A stretch of DNA of 64,000 nucleotides from Aspergillus flavus (GCF_009017415.1 NC_092408.1:1-64000); one strand, 5' to 3'. Positions 37,244 to 49,231 are shown, numbered from the stretch's first letter. The notes: generated by a model not told the origin, from the sequence alone. A program made the numbers and translations.

Positions 37244-39358
37244 CTAGACGATTGTAATTGTTGATTCAATGGCCAGCTGCATAACCGTCTCGAAGTCTCT
37301 CGGGTCAAACTCCAACAACCCCAGCCGTTCATAAGCCCCTCGTACTCGTGGAGATCGCCCAAGAACAAGGCCCGTAATGCATTCTGATGTCTCATACAAT
37401 ATAACCAGAAATACCCCCAGATATGCATTTTTTCCTGGTATCGGTTTACACTTTGCATCAGCATACCTCCGACACACCGTGGGTATTATAGCGCCTGATT
37501 CCAGGAGTCCGTCTCCAGAACATATTCCCATGTCTGCGCTAAAATGTAGAGATCCCGCAGTTACCTGACACCCCGGAAAGTCGGCTTCGAAGAGCTCACT
37601 GATGTCCTTACGATAAAGCTTTATCTCACGGATAAAGCCACGGAGCTGCACGAAGCCGTCAGACACTTCGCCAAATCTATTTCGTCCTTTCAATGTCACG
37701 TCTGCATCGATCACAGTGGCGAGGGTATTCAGAATAGTTTCGCCTGAGTACCCAATGGCCTGCCTGGTTGCAACGGAAGCCCACGACCACGAGGGGGCGA
37801 TATACTGCCTCGGCGGACAGGTACGTTCCGCTGTCGACGAGTAAGCGAATTGCCAGCCTAAATCAGAAACAAGGGAGCATCGCCAAAGACCAGCGAGATA
37901 TTCGTCGCCCGTCTGTTGAGATACCATATTTGCAATGCCCGAAATGGCTGGGAGCTTGTCAGAAATATATGTCAAATCTCGGTAAGTATAGGCTTTCACA
38001 AATTCCCGCCATGTCCACACGGTCTGATCCAAGCTTTTAGGGAATCTACGATTGCCAAGCAGCTGGCGTTCGTCATCATGTAACATCCGACACTCCCATA
38101 CCACCCTCTGGGGAAGGTAGTGGATCGTACGCCGTGCTAGGAGGTCCTCTTGGAAAGTCCATCCTCTTTGATATAACACCTCTCTCCATCCCCTGCTCGA
38201 CACTTGTTTTACCTTGATGGGGTATAAGTTGAACATATCTTCTGGCGTTATCAGGCGTGAAAAGAGGTAAGACTGTGAGTGATCCTTTTCTGTGAAGTGG
38301 AATTTGACTTTCTCCTCGGACTGCGCTCGTCGCCTCAGAATAGGTGTTTCTGGGTTGGGCGCAGAAGCCGCCACAATAGTGATATGCGCGTTTTCGAAAA
38401 TGCTAGCCATATTCTGAGACTCAATCTCCCAGTCCTGCTTATCATCCTGGACAATACAAAGAGAATCAATCCAAATATAATCAACTCCTAGGTGGCTAGT
38501 GATCTTGATAGCATCTTGAAAAAGCCGCGGGAGCCTATCCCACGAGATGTTATCTTTAAAGGAATGATAATTATCTTGTGTAAGTAGTAAAGGATCAGGG
38601 TTGCCTTTCCCCCAGCAGTAGCTTAATGCTGTATAGGTTCCCGGTTGGTCCTGTGGTGCCTCAACAAGCCTGCAACTGTGTTTTGTTTCATTGACGTACA
38701 GAAGTCGCTTTGGCAGCGGCAACGGCCTAACAGCTTGACAGCTGGCGTGAGCCTTCTCACATTCAGAAATACAGTTAGAGATGAAGTCATAAACACCCTG
38801 ATCATTTGAGTGGTTAAAGATCATTGCACCACTACCAATAAAGGGAGTTTCGGACCAGGCTGGGATATCATTGTCTGTGATTATGAGCCACAAATCCTGA
38901 TGATCGAGTACCGAGAAGAGAAACACACCAATATCTTTAAAGACTTCTATGCAATCTATCCAACGATTATGATGACTGTCATGGATATCAGTGAGAAATA
39001 AAGGGTACCCGGGCTTCATATTGAGGTTGAAACGTCTGGGAGACGCGGAGCTCCCAAAGTAATGTTGGAAAACTCGGTCCAGAAATACACAAAACTGGCA
39101 ATCATCCTCCACGACCCAGTCGTACACATGAAGGGTTAACCACTGGTCATCATTTTTAAAATGGAAAGGGTGGTGACCGTAAGGCGACAGATTATTGCAA
39201 ATTCGACATCGTCTTCCAAAAGGGTAATGACCATTTCTTCCGCGTGTCTCCAGCTCGTATCTCTCCTTCCTTGCATCGTAACCATCATCGACTAGATGTC
39301 TGTTTATCTCAAGTCTCAAGTCTTCCATGCGTCTCTCGTAATGAATTCTGCGAGACAT
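37244..39358 (-). CDS. HET domain protein (heterokaryon incompatibility type)
   Basis: A single frame encodes 704 residues from the ATG at 39358; the frame extends 14 codons further only from a GTG. The HET domain (PF06985) is complete: YTALSYCWGKGNP, then LPRLFQDAIKITSHLGVDYI, then WIDSLCIVQDD, then SIFENAHITIVAASA, and the end motif YQRGWTFQEDLLARR. An N-terminal part with CRICNNL and a C-terminal part of about 250 residues flank it. No NACHT, ankyrin or WD repeats are present. HET proteins trigger cell death when unlike strains fuse and are numerous and variable near fungal chromosome ends. This copy looks intact, so it may be active; its partner is not visible here. Confidence 0.92.
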   Translation of the reverse strand: MSRRIHYERRMEDLRLEINRHLVDDGYDARKERYELETRGRNGHYPFGRRCRICNNLSPYGHHPFHFKNDDQWLTLHVYDWVVEDDCQFCVFLDRVFQHYFGSSASPRRFNLNMKPGYPLFLTDIHDSHHNRWIDCIEVFKDIGVFLFSVLDHQDLWLIITDNDIPAWSETPFIGSGAMIFNHSNDQGVYDFISNCISECEKAHASCQAVRPLPLPKRLLYVNETKHSCRLVEAPQDQPGTYTALSYCWGKGNPDPLLLTQDNYHSFKDNISWDRLPRLFQDAIKITSHLGVDYIWIDSLCIVQDDKQDWEIESQNMASIFENAHITIVAASAPNPETPILRRRAQSEEKVKFHFTEKDHSQSYLFSRLITPEDMFNLYPIKVKQVSSRGWREVLYQRGWTFQEDLLARRTIHYLPQRVVWECRMLHDDERQLLGNRRFPKSLDQTVWTWREFVKAYTYRDLTYISDKLPAISGIANMVSQQTGDEYLAGLWRCSLVSDLGWQFAYSSTAERTCPPRQYIAPSWSWASVATRQAIGYSGETILNTLATVIDADVTLKGRNRFGEVSDGFVQLRGFIREIKLYRKDISELFEADFPGCQVTAGSLHFSADMGICSGDGLLESGAIIPTVCRRYADAKCKPIPGKNAYLGVFLVILYETSECITGLVLGRSPRVRGAYERLGLLEFDPRDFETVMQLAIESTITIV

Positions 39359-39984
39359 CTTGCGAGAGCGTGACGCTGGACGCTGGAGCAGATGCTGCAC
39401 AGAAATCAGGTACTCAGCACTTCGGCCCGTTCAATTAATTCTATTGATGACTGTTGACTATGCACCTCATGGTGTACTCCATATGAGCCATATGTAGCGA
39501 CACAGTAGCTGTTATATTTTTTTTTTTCCTTATTGTGTATGCAAAATATATGACAGCCGTAGGAAATCATGTGATTCCTGTCTTTCCAAACCATGCAAAC
39601 AGTGTGACTTTCTCCGACCTTAAGTCCGTTAGCAGGCCACTAACTCCGTGGTCCACCAACTCACCCTTGCCCTATCAGACTCTCAGCAGACCCTGGGAAG
39701 TATTAAGATAGCACCGTATTCTACCAGAACATTAATTGTGGATGCAATATGTGAAAGTTGGACTCGTGGATACACTACTGTATGGTCAGGCTAGGGGAAG
39801 CCAACTTGGAAGATGATGTGGTACCTTCCGAGCAATTATTCTCACGTACATATATATTTCCCCAGTCCACAGACGAATACTGGAGCTCGCTCGAGCTCAC
39901 ATCATGGGATAAATGATTTCAGAGCCATGTTTCAGATTCAACCAAATATTTTAGATCCTTCAAACATTCTTGCTAGTATCACCA
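39359..39984. other. Intergenic, left boundary of the hxn-like cluster
   Basis: The 626-base gap lies between the start of the HET gene and the 3' end of the deacetylase-like gene. No coding sequence is seen. It should contain the HET promoter near 39360-39600, which includes a run of T at about 39510-39530. Confidence 0.5.
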
Positions 39985-40992
39985 TCAGAGCACACTGTCC
40001 GCCGCCGCCGGCATCGGCGCCCCAGGTGGCGGCTGGTTCTTCTTCTTGAACTCATCGCACATTTGCTCAAACGTTACCCACTCCACCCCTTCGTGTTTAT
40101 TGATATGCTCGATAATCCTTTCGTGCATGAGTAGCACATGCGGCCGCCCAGAAACATCTGGGTGAATCGTCATGGGGAAAACAAATTCGTCGTACTCGCG
40201 ATAGAAATAATCGAAATGATCCTAGACACCGACAAAGAAACCAGGATTAGCTATGCAAGTCCTTCACTGCCGCGCAAATAAAAGCAAAGAGCAAGACGGA
40301 GAACAAACCTTCCAGATGGCCTCCACGTCCCGCGGATTCACCCAACCGTGGCTATTTGCAGAATTCTTGATGAACATCATCGGCGGCAGATCGTCAATGT
40401 ACCAACTCCCTGGGATTTCCACCAGACCTGTCGTCTGGCCCCGGACCAGAGGCTTCATCCACGTCTCCGCCTTTTGGCTGTAGTCGATCTTCGTCCATGA
40501 GTCCCCCGTCCGCAGCCAGTACATCTGGCAGTCCTCGTGAGACATGGAATGGTCGTATTCGATACCGTAGGCGAGCAGTAGCTCAACCATCTCGGCACTG
40601 GCCTCCCACCAGGGCGCGACAATTCCACGCGGAGGCTTGCCGCAGAAATCGCGGAGCATCTTATAAGTCTTATCGAGAATATCCCGCTGCTGCTCCAGCG
40701 TCATGCTGGCTGGGTTCTCGTGCGAATACCCATGCAATCCGATTTCATGGCCCGCATCCCGGACCTGCGCGCACTCCTCAGGGAAGGTCTCCAATGTGTG
40801 CCCGGGGATGAACCAGGAAGCCTTGATATTGTATTTCTCGAACAGCTTCAGCAGCCGTGGTGTGCCGATGTGGCCGGCCCACAGCCCGCGACTGATATCG
40901 CTCACGCTGTCCTCTCCACCGTATGAGCCTAGCCAACCTGCGACCGCGTCGATGTCGACCCCATAACCGACCAAGATGCGCTTCTTACCCAT
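39985..40992 (-). CDS. hxnM: NodB/polysaccharide deacetylase-fold hydrolase, probable cyclic imide hydrolase HxnM
   Basis: Two exons (40992-40309 and 40221-39985) encode 306 residues. The NodB fold is clear: VDIDAVAG with the metal Asp near residue 13-15, [14 protein letters not shown], and [12 protein letters not shown] with the HxxxH pair His87/His91. [12 protein letters not shown] and [11 protein letters not shown] follow. There is no signal peptide, so a cell-wall role is unlikely. Cytosolic enzymes of this subgroup open cyclic imides or allantoin-like rings. From memory, HxnM of A. nidulans is such a protein and opens the ring in the late nicotinate pathway. Its position at the edge of a block of other hxn-type genes is the main reason for the symbol. 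Confidence 0.75.
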
Positions 40993-41556
40993 TTTACGTG
41001 GGGGGATGACAATTCGGGGTTTGGCGAACTTTTTCTGTTCGTTTGGGTCGAAATGTGGTTGGGAGGAGTCCAGGCAGGCACTGCTATCTATAGCAGTCAG
41101 TCAATGGGTCATGAAAGAGGCGTGGCGAATGGTAATATATAAGTCATTGAGGGGAAGATTTATTGGCCTAATTTATCTGCTGCGACTTCAAGAGGGGTTG
41201 AAGTGGAGGTGCTTATCGTGTTTACCCCAAAGGTGGGGGTTTTGTTGCCGAGGAAGATCGTTTATCCTTCCTGAGATGGGGGAAGTTTTTGATAGGAGCC
41301 AATGCACTCCAGACATGGGAAAACGCTAGATTCTTGAGATTTGTTCTACTAATAGCTACTATGTATTTTAGGTAAGCAATAGTCAACCCCATTTGGCTCT
41401 CTTCGTGGAAGTAGTGGTCCTCAGTTCCCGGTCCAGAGAATGTCCATATAACTAAAGCTTGCCTCTGCATATCAAAGAACCCTCATTGTCGATATCGGTC
41501 GGTGTCCGATAGATTTGCTGTTCTACCATGCTTGAGTTAATCTCAGGAGAATCACG
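40993..41556. other. Intergenic, upstream region of the deacetylase-like gene
   Basis: The 564-base gap lies between the start of the HxnM-like gene and the stop of the flavocytochrome gene on the same strand. Short frames on both strands carry no motif. It should hold the promoter of the left-hand gene. Confidence 0.5.
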
Positions 41557-43086
41557 TTAGTAGGTATGGGGAAATGGAAAGAAGGCGCCAGTTACATAAT
41601 GTGGACCCAAGTCGTGGACTGTGGTAGCTCCTAAGAGTCGCATACAGGTCTTTGTCTCATCCAGCAAAACTAGACGATGAAGACGGAATATTAGCGTATG
41701 ACCAAGGATAAACACCGAAGGGAATAGGTGGCAGACTTTGTAGCGTTCGTTCAACTCCTTTGACTCCACCAGCCCCCAGGCCCCAAAGAGCCGGTCGTCC
41801 AATGCCAACAGCTTTTGCACCGAGACAAAGTGCTTTGACTACGTCGGTACCTCGTCGAATGCCACCATCCACCCATACCTCCATCTTCTTGAAAACATGG
41901 GGGCAGTACTTCTGTGCTTCAAGAAGGGTGTGTACCGCCGGCGGTGCCGTGTCCAGAGACCTTCCACCATGATTTGATAAGATAACAGCCTGCACTAGAG
42001 GAGTATACCGCGCGGCAATGGCAACATCTTCGTGAGTCTGCAGGCCCTTGAGGATGATAGGCTTCTTCGTGTGTCTTGATAGCCACTCGAGAGTCTCGTT
42101 CCAGGTGAGCGACGGGTCTGTCCCAGCGAAAAGCTGGGCACTCACGCTGCCTGCTGGATTGGACTTCACATTGATACGCTCGTCATCTTCTCGTTTTCCA
42201 GACACGGGAGCATCAAGCGTTAGTATAACAAATTTGATCTCGTCTAGCCGATTCACACGTGCGAGCATCGCTTCGCTTGCGCGACGATCTAGCTGAACAT
42301 AGAGCTGCCATCCAAATACCTGAGTCGGTAACGCCTTGGCAACCACCTGCTCGGGTGAAAGTGAAGAATTGCTTGCGATGATCTGGAGTGCTCCAAAGGC
42401 TCCGCATGCTTCTGCTATTCCGGCCTCCCCTCTGGGGTGTCCCAAGCGAGCCATGGCGGTTGGAGATACGTATATTGGGAGACCAACCTTCCACCCTAGG
42501 AGCTCTGTCTCCACATCGCATTTCCGGCAGTCGACAAAGACTCGAGGACGTAGCAAAAGTGATCGGTAAACTTGCGTGTTGAAGTCCTTTGTGATCTTGT
42601 CGTCTGCCGCGGAGTAGTAGTACGCCCATGCCTTTTTGCTAATCACATTGGTGGCTGCCTTTTCGATCTCGTCCAGGTTCAACAGTGTGCTAACATCAAT
42701 TTCGTCCGAAGTATCCGTTGTCTGAGTTGCACAAGATGACTTCTCATCAAGCGAAAGTGACCCGATAAGTGCCGACTGGATACTGTCCATGGTCTCCGGC
42801 GGATGAATGGGATCGAAGTCGTCTGTGGCATCTCGGCCACTGACGCGCAGAATGGCCTGGGCACCGCCAGGATGGCTGGACAGAAAGTGCGTTACCTTAT
42901 CCCGATCAGAAACTTATGATCGCAGTACAATGAGGTCACAGGAAAAACTCACATCATAGACCTTCCCATAAAGAACAACCCAGCAGCTGTTCTCTTTGTT
43001 GTGGTGGGCAACTTTGGCTGTTAGTTAGGGCTTGAGTTTGGGGAATTGTTGAATGTACCTTCAGCACTTGTGAAAATCTTGTTCAT
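41557..43086 (-). CDS. Flavocytochrome b2-type 2-hydroxyacid dehydrogenase
   Basis: Four exons (43086-43059, 43011-42953, 42895-41737, 41669-41557) encode 452 residues. The cytochrome b5 domain comes first, with [23 protein letters not shown] (heme His37) and FDPIH (heme His60). The FMN-dependent alpha-hydroxyacid dehydrogenase domain follows: [33 protein letters not shown] (catalytic His338) and [20 protein letters not shown]. The last junction restores [17 protein letters not shown]. There is no mitochondrial leader like that of yeast Cyb2. The family oxidises L-lactate or other L-2-hydroxy acids and passes electrons to cytochrome c. It sits between hxnM- and hxnZ-like genes on the same strand. 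I infer that the substrate may be 2-hydroxyglutarate from nicotinate breakdown. Confidence 0.9.
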
Positions 43087-43491
43087 ACTCAGTATTGGAT
43101 CAATGGCTACGGGATAAATGACTAAGTCCTCCACACCAAGAAAAGGAGTATTAAACCAGACCCGCTAGGTAATGAACCATGCAAGACTCAAATACCACGC
43201 CTTATCCCCACTTAATAGTCGATTAATTCCTCCCTTCCAGGCTATGATCAAATGCTATCATCTACTTCAGTTGTGCCCATCTGACATATCGGAAAGATAT
43301 ACATTACGTTAACCCCCACCCTTGGGTAGTCTTGAACGGTCGATACGCAGAGTAAAAAGCTTTGTGCGATTGTTTGGAGGCCTCAGGATTTCTAGTACTA
43401 ACCCCATCTTTCGACCCATAGCCCCAACAATTAGGTTCTCGTAGTGGCCTATAAGGGCAATTCGCTCGATAACTACTGCCCACAGGAGATG
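43087..43491. other. Intergenic, promoter of the flavocytochrome gene
   Basis: The 405-base gap lies between two genes on the minus strand. It contains no open frame of note. It should hold the upstream region of the dehydrogenase gene and the 3' end of the HxnZ-like gene. Confidence 0.5.
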
Positions 43492-45413
43492 TTACAGTGC
43501 GTCGTGACCATGCGTCTCAAACGGCAACCCAAAAGAGAGAATCCCCACAGCCACCCACATTGCAGCGCTGGCATAGATAGGCGCGCTGGTGAACCCGGTT
43601 TGAGATGAAACAAGACCGGCCACCAATCCCCCCAGCCGCAAGAGAGCTGCTGCCGTGCCCGTTCCTGTGCCGCGATGGGGAGCTGGGAAAGATTCCGGGG
43701 TGAAGGCGAACATGACAGCATACTCTGTGAAGGTTGTGAGTTTCAGCGGTCAATAGGTATTCCCGACTCTATGCTCGCTTACCAAAGTTAGCCAGTATAC
43801 TGGTGACACAGGAGAAGGCCAGACTGGCAGTGGAATTGTTGACCCCCACATAGGCAAAAAGGAACACGGCCGTCACTATGGACGAGATTCCCATCATATA
43901 CCGGCGGCCGAGCGTGGTGTTGACTCCCACAGCAGCGGATAGCGGACCCACAATTCCAACAGCCGAAGTGATGCAGTAGTTGCGGTATGTTAGATAGAGG
44001 GAAGAGCCGTCAGTAAATTTCGTTTCCAAATACGACGGAAGGAAGTTAAAGTAGAGGGGGTATCCGATGCCTGTCATGAATGTCAATTAGGAAACCCACG
44101 GCTGGTGTTTTCTAGTGCTCAGGCCTACCAATAGTGAGCCATATCACCCAAATGATCATGGTATGTCTGGAAAGCTTTGATGTCGCGAATAGAGCGCGGT
44201 AATGTTTACCCTTGAAGGCTCGCATGTTTTCAGCGATCGTATCCTTGGTTGAAATCCGTGCGTGTGCCCCATCTTCACTGGGCGTCGTGCCCAGGCGGGT
44301 ATCAATTTCGCGGAGCATGCCAATTGTCAAGGGCTCTGGTCTTCCATTCTGTCTGGCAACATAGTTAACTGCCTCCACGGCATCTTGATCCCGTCCCTGA
44401 GATAGTAGGTATCGTGGAGTCTCCGGGAGCTTGAAAGCAAGCAGGCGTATTAATGTGAAGACGAGAGACATGCCTCCAAGTGTAATGAGTGTATACCGCC
44501 TAAATATCAGTGGGTTAGCTTTGAATTGTACCTTAGATAGGAATACATACCACCCCATGTTCTCACGACGGGGACAGGTTGCCGGAGTCGCGTTCGTTGG
44601 GCAGCTGAAATTGGCCAGGAACACCCATGCTACCAAGGAGACAATCAATTGACCTAGGCTCCACCATGCGGTCAATGCCGTGAGAAGATATTGATGGCTG
44701 GTTGCCATTAGTTATCCGATGACCATTAGACTGCAGCGACACAGACCTCATAGGAATAAACTCCAAGAACATCATCGAGCCCACGGGGACATTCCCGCCT
44801 GCTGCGGTACCAATAACCGCCCAGAGAGCACTAAAAGCCACGAAGTTCATAGATCCTGCAGCGGCACAGAGAAATATGCCTGCTATAAGCACTGTACCGT
44901 TGAACGCGGGCCGTCGACCGATTAGGTCACTGGAGATCCCCCAGCACGATGCTCCTAGGATGAGACCGATGTAGTAGGCAATCGAACTGTAGCTGACATG
45001 GACAATCCCCGAAAGCTCTTGTTCGATAGGAGGCTGGACACTTCCAATACCTTGAGAGGCAAACTAGCGAGGCGCAACATTAGCATTGGATAACTGAGGA
45101 ATGAACAGTACATAGTTACGTTGTCCACGATCCATCCAAAGCCTGTTACTATAAAAAGCTTCCACTGAAACCTAATTTCATGAGTCCTGATTCCCACGTA
45201 CTGAGGCGCTCGGGATACTCACTTTCCCATGCCAATCTCCTCCATGCACCTTCCTACTAACTCTGACTTGAGGCGGTATGCGTGGGTAGTAGAAGAGCCG
45301 TAGAACTGCTCAGCTTCATTATCATCGAGGGCAATTACATTACCAGCAGCCTTATCCGGAGAGGCACCATGCCCGGCTTGACTGTGCTTCTTTTCCAAGT
45401 GAGCTGTATCCAT
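43492..45413 (-). CDS. hxnZ: SV2/SVOP-like MFS transporter, probable HxnZ
   Basis: Seven exons (45413-45223, 45171-45120, 45063-44747, 44697-44551, 44499-44129, 44070-43783, 43724-43492) encode 532 residues; every phase agrees. The start is the ATG at 45413, since the upstream frame opens only with GTG. Motifs are IGMGKFQWKLFIVTGFGW at the first helix, GLILGASCWGISSDLIGRRP (loop 2-3), SHQYLLTALTAWWSLGQ, FKLPETPRYLLSQG and a late PESFPAPHRGTGTG. This is the SV2/SVOP group, to which the bacterial niacin carrier NiaP also belongs. It stands next to the dioxygenase gene on the same strand, the order I recall for hxnZ-hxnY. Uptake of nicotinate or a hydroxylated derivative is inferred. Confidence 0.78.
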
Positions 45414-45835
45414 TTTCGATGCTTTTGATCGTAGTGATTCTCCCTTCACATTCAGACCATGCTACTATGCCAATTCATATACTCACCTTTAGGGCTGTGA
45501 GTTCTGCTGACGTTGTGTAGCAGCCAATCACGATCGGGCACTTACAACGCCAGAGGGCGATAACAAAGGTGGGTGAAGATGATACGAGGGCCAGACGTAA
45601 CCATATCCCCCCACCTTTGCCCGTCCAGAGGCGAGGCGTAGGGAAGATGTTTATTGTTCAGCCTGGACCAGCAGGAAGCATATCCCGCTTGGCGGCATAT
45701 CATAAGCGCATTATGCAACAGGTATCCATTTGTCTACCAAGACAAACATCAGATATATGGGTACATTCATATTGAGAACAATTTAAGCCATGAAACCATT
45801 GAACGAAAAACATAACAACGTTCCAATTTGGTTCG
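45414..45835. other. Intergenic, promoter of the HxnZ-like gene
   Basis: The 422-base gap lies between tandem minus-strand genes. One 68-codon frame on the plus strand has no motif. No RNA gene or repeat is seen. Confidence 0.5.
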
Positions 45836-46986
45836 CTACGCTCCGACAGAAGCTACGGCTGGAGTAGACGCCAGGCCCTGCATATCCAGCTCCTTCTTGT
45901 ATTTCTCCGCCCGACCATAGCTCTCCTTGTAGGCTTCTGTCACCCTGTCCTGGACGGTAATCGGGGGGTATTTTGCTGACTCGCCCGGCTCGCGACAGTT
46001 GGGCAAGCACTCACACAGGTAGTCTGGGTTTCCACTAAAGAAGAAAGGGATCGAATATCTTTCACGGCCCGATTTGTTAATCACGCGGTGAATGTTGGAC
46101 TTGTATTTATCGTTGGCCATGCGCATAAACAGGTCGCCCAGATTAACGACGTAGGCTCCCTCGACAGGCTTTACCTGTAGATTTATGACATGGGTTAGCT
46201 ATGGTATAAAGATGGACAGGGGAGGTACCAACATCGAGCCACTGCCCAGTGGGCACGTCCAAGACCTGCAAGCCATCCACGTCATCCTGCAGGAGCAGAG
46301 TGACACATCCAAAGTCGGTATGCGCTCCAATTCCACGATTGAGCTTCTCGTCTTGGTCTTTCGGCTGCGCGGGATAGTGGAGGTAACGCATGGTGGCAAC
46401 AGCGCCATCAGTGAGAGGCTCAAAGAAGGTCGAGTCAACACCCAGGGTTAATGCAACCACACTCAGCACATCTTTCGCGAGCTCGAATACCGCATGGTAA
46501 TATTCCATCGTCGTCTTTTGGAATTCCGCTTTATCGGGGACAGTCTGTGGCCATTGATTGGGACCACTGTTCAGCTTTTTCTGGACAAAGTATGGGTGAT
46601 CCTCGGGGATTTCCTCGCCAATGTAGAGCCCTTCTTTCAGTTCAGGCCCCGTGCCTGCTTCGAGCATTTGCGATCGTAACAACTCATAACCACGGTTGAA
46701 GGTGTTCAGATCTACAAGGTCAGCTAAGGTTCGTTCTCAAGCGCCGATTGAGGGTGATACTTTTGTCAATTTGCATCTTCTCCTCTAAAGGTAGGTCAAA
46801 AAAGCGCTTGGAGCAATTCATGACACGGCGCTGCAGGTCAAGCGGCACACGATGGCCTGTAATCTGGAAGAAGCCATTATAGTGGCAACACTTGCGCACC
46901 TCCTCGACCAATCTGGCCTTTGCTTCGTTATCATCACCGTAGAAGGGAGAGAAGTCCAGGATCGGGGGACCAGTTGGTGCGGCCAT
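45836..46986 (-). CDS. hxnY: 2-oxoglutarate/Fe(II) dioxygenase, probable HxnY
   Basis: Three exons (46986-46761, 46711-46233, 46174-45836) encode 347 residues. The N-terminal DIOX_N part reads ILDFSPFYGD and NGFFQITGHRVP. The iron ligands are His206 and Asp208 in IGAHTDFGCVTLLLQDDVDG, and His264 in SNIHRVINKSGRERYSIPFF. Arg274 and Ser276 of the same motif bind 2-oxoglutarate. The second intron uses an unusual GTTGGT donor; the nearby GTACCT donor would break the frame before VKPVEGAYVVNLGDLF. The protein is complete and cytosolic. It is divergent from the HxnP-like transporter over 503 bases, as I recall for A. nidulans hxnY-hxnP. The exact step in nicotinate breakdown is not something the sequence shows. 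Confidence 0.8.
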
Positions 46987-47489
46987 CGTTTCTGGTTATC
47001 AGTGGTAGTATCGTGCAGGCGTTTCTCGTCACAGCTTGTGTCTGACTTTGCCAACGATATGTCCCGCGCGAATATATCCCCCATAAACACTATCGAGATC
47101 TCCTCACTCCCAGCGTGACTCGGACATAATGCCGATGTCCAACCCCTCATGCACAATCAGAAGACGAAGAGGGCGACGAGGCGAGAGTGGGGGTGCTACT
47201 CAAAGATGGGGTGATAGAGCTGATGCGTCTGGTCACATTGATAAGACGATCTGCGGCCAAGGCTACGCACGACGCGGGGTTGTTATCTCGGTAGTCAATC
47301 TTTAGCTTCGACTTGGCAATATGGGTACTTTTGTACCAAATATCATACAGCTTGTATAGTAGATACCAGATAGGGTCCTAGCCCACGAGCATGTTTTGGA
47401 GCCATGTAAGCCGTGTGGTAGCATTTAAGTAGGCCGTCTGTAATATAAACTGTCAGAAAGGATCATGCAAATCTCTTCCACATCCCAAT
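46987..47489. promoter_or_regulatory. Divergent hxnY/hxnP promoter with GATA sites
   Basis: The 503-base gap serves two facing-away start codons. It contains at least three HGATAR sequences: TGATAA at 47239, AGATAA on the minus strand at 47283-47288 and AGATAG at 47368. These match AreA nitrogen-control sites, which fits a nitrogen-source pathway. The binding site of the HxnR-type activator is not known to me, so it is not marked. Confidence 0.5.
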
Positions 47490-49231
47490 ATGTCTGAGTT
47501 GAAGCAATCTAGAACAGTATCCCCAAATGCCGAAGCGAATATGGGGCAAAGCTCCACTTATGCAGACCGAGACGCCGAACGGGCATACCGTAGAAAAGTG
47601 GACCTGTGGGTATTGCCAATGTTGTGCCTGGTGAGAGAACATCGAGACCAGTCAGAGGAAACAAAATGGCCCTAAGCTGACACCTGTAGATGTACTTCTT
47701 TGATTGCATGGATCGTGTTCGTCTTAATTATCCTTGTTTAGCTACTGGCACAGTACTGACATGGCCAGAGTAACTTGGCAAATGCCAAAACAGACGGTCT
47801 CGACGAGGACTTGCATTTTCAGGGCAATGATTATTCGCTATTGATTCTTGTCTTCTATATTCCTTTTGGTCTATTTGACCTACCATGGAACTTGCTCATC
47901 AAGCGCTATTCTGGTCGAATCATGCTTTCATCCAGTAAGTCCATCCTAGACAACAGCCCCGAGGAAGTAGCTAACTTGTCCGCCATGATTCTCTAAGTGT
48001 CCGTTGTTTGGGGTATTCTTGCACTTTGCCAATGTGCAGCTAAGAACTTTGGTTCCTTACTTGCCATTCGTATCATTCTCGGCATTTTTGAAGCAGGTTT
48101 CTTTGCTGGAGCGACCTTTTACTTAACACTTTTCTACACCCGTGGGGAAATGGGTTTTCGACTAGCTATTGTCCAGTCATTCGCTGTTCTGGCCTCGGCA
48201 TTTAGTGGACTGATCTCCTTCGGCGTATTCCAAATCAACAGCCCTTCGGTGAAAGGGTGGCAATACTTATTCATCATCGAGGGTGGAATGATCCTGCTAA
48301 TTGGAGTCCTGGGCTTTTTGATCCTACCGGATAATCCACAGACGGCCTGGTTCCTGAGCAGTAGGGAGAGAGGCGCAGCAACAGCTCGACTACTTCGAGA
48401 CTCTTCCTCGGAGGTTGAGACCGAATTTAATCTTAAAGCCTGCTTTCAGTCTTGGGGCGACTGGCAGTTCCCTATTTGGTGCATAATAACGTTTACCTAC
48501 CCAGTTGCTTACGCAACGGCAATGAACTTCTTCCCTCTAGTGAGTCCACAATAGTCTCCCAGGTTTCAACTCTGACCAAGGCAGATCGTGCAACGTCTTG
48601 GATACTCCGTCGTCAAGACCAACTTGTGGACGGTTGCTCCAAATCTCGTCGGTGCAGTCGTGCTGCTCTGCGTCGCCAAATCATCGGACTATTTCCGCGA
48701 GCGAACATTTCACATTGTATTCTCTCTGACGCTGTCCCTTGTGGGGATGGTGATTTTAGCTGCAATCGACGTTCTTCAACATAAGGGAGTAGCCTATTTT
48801 GCTTGTTTTTTCATGGCATCGGGCGCATACATCCCGTCCTGCCTGGTTCATGCGTGGCATAATAACAACAACGTCCATGAAAACTCCCGCGCAGCGAATA
48901 CGGGATTTTTTGTAGGGTTGGGGAATCTCGCGGGGGTAGTGAGTGCTGCTACTTTTCGAACAGAATATGCGCCAAAGTATGTTGCACCCTGATCCTGAGG
49001 AGGTAGAAGGACTATTTTTAACTAAACCAACGCAGGTACCTTCCTACGCTAATTGCGACGTGCTGTTGCAATACCGTGTGCATTATCTTTGTGACGGGAC
49101 TAGGGTTATGGATGCGGTTGGAGAATCGTCGTCGCGATCGGAAACAAGGACAAAGACTGAGAGAAGATGGAGTGGATACTAGTCAGGTCAAGAATGGTAG
49201 TAGGAGCATGGAATGGCGGTATTTCCTGTAG
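47490..49231 (+). CDS. hxnP: MFS transporter of the Dal5/Tna1 type, probable HxnP
   Basis: Six exons (47490-47630, 47690-47716, 47769-47934, 47998-48539, 48585-48976, 49036-49231) encode 487 residues. Exon 2 is only 27 bases; with exon 3 it forms YFFDCMDRSNLANAKTDGL, the family signature that follows helix 1. GNDYSLLILVFYIPFGLFDL, AIRIILGIFEAGFFAGAT and YLFIIEGGMILLIGVLGFLI follow. The C-terminal tail is short and hydrophilic. The group includes yeast Tna1 (nicotinate) and Dal5 (allantoate). It is shorter than usual at the N-terminus but complete in helices. It is divergent from the dioxygenase gene and tandem with the regulator gene. I infer nicotinate import. Confidence 0.8.
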
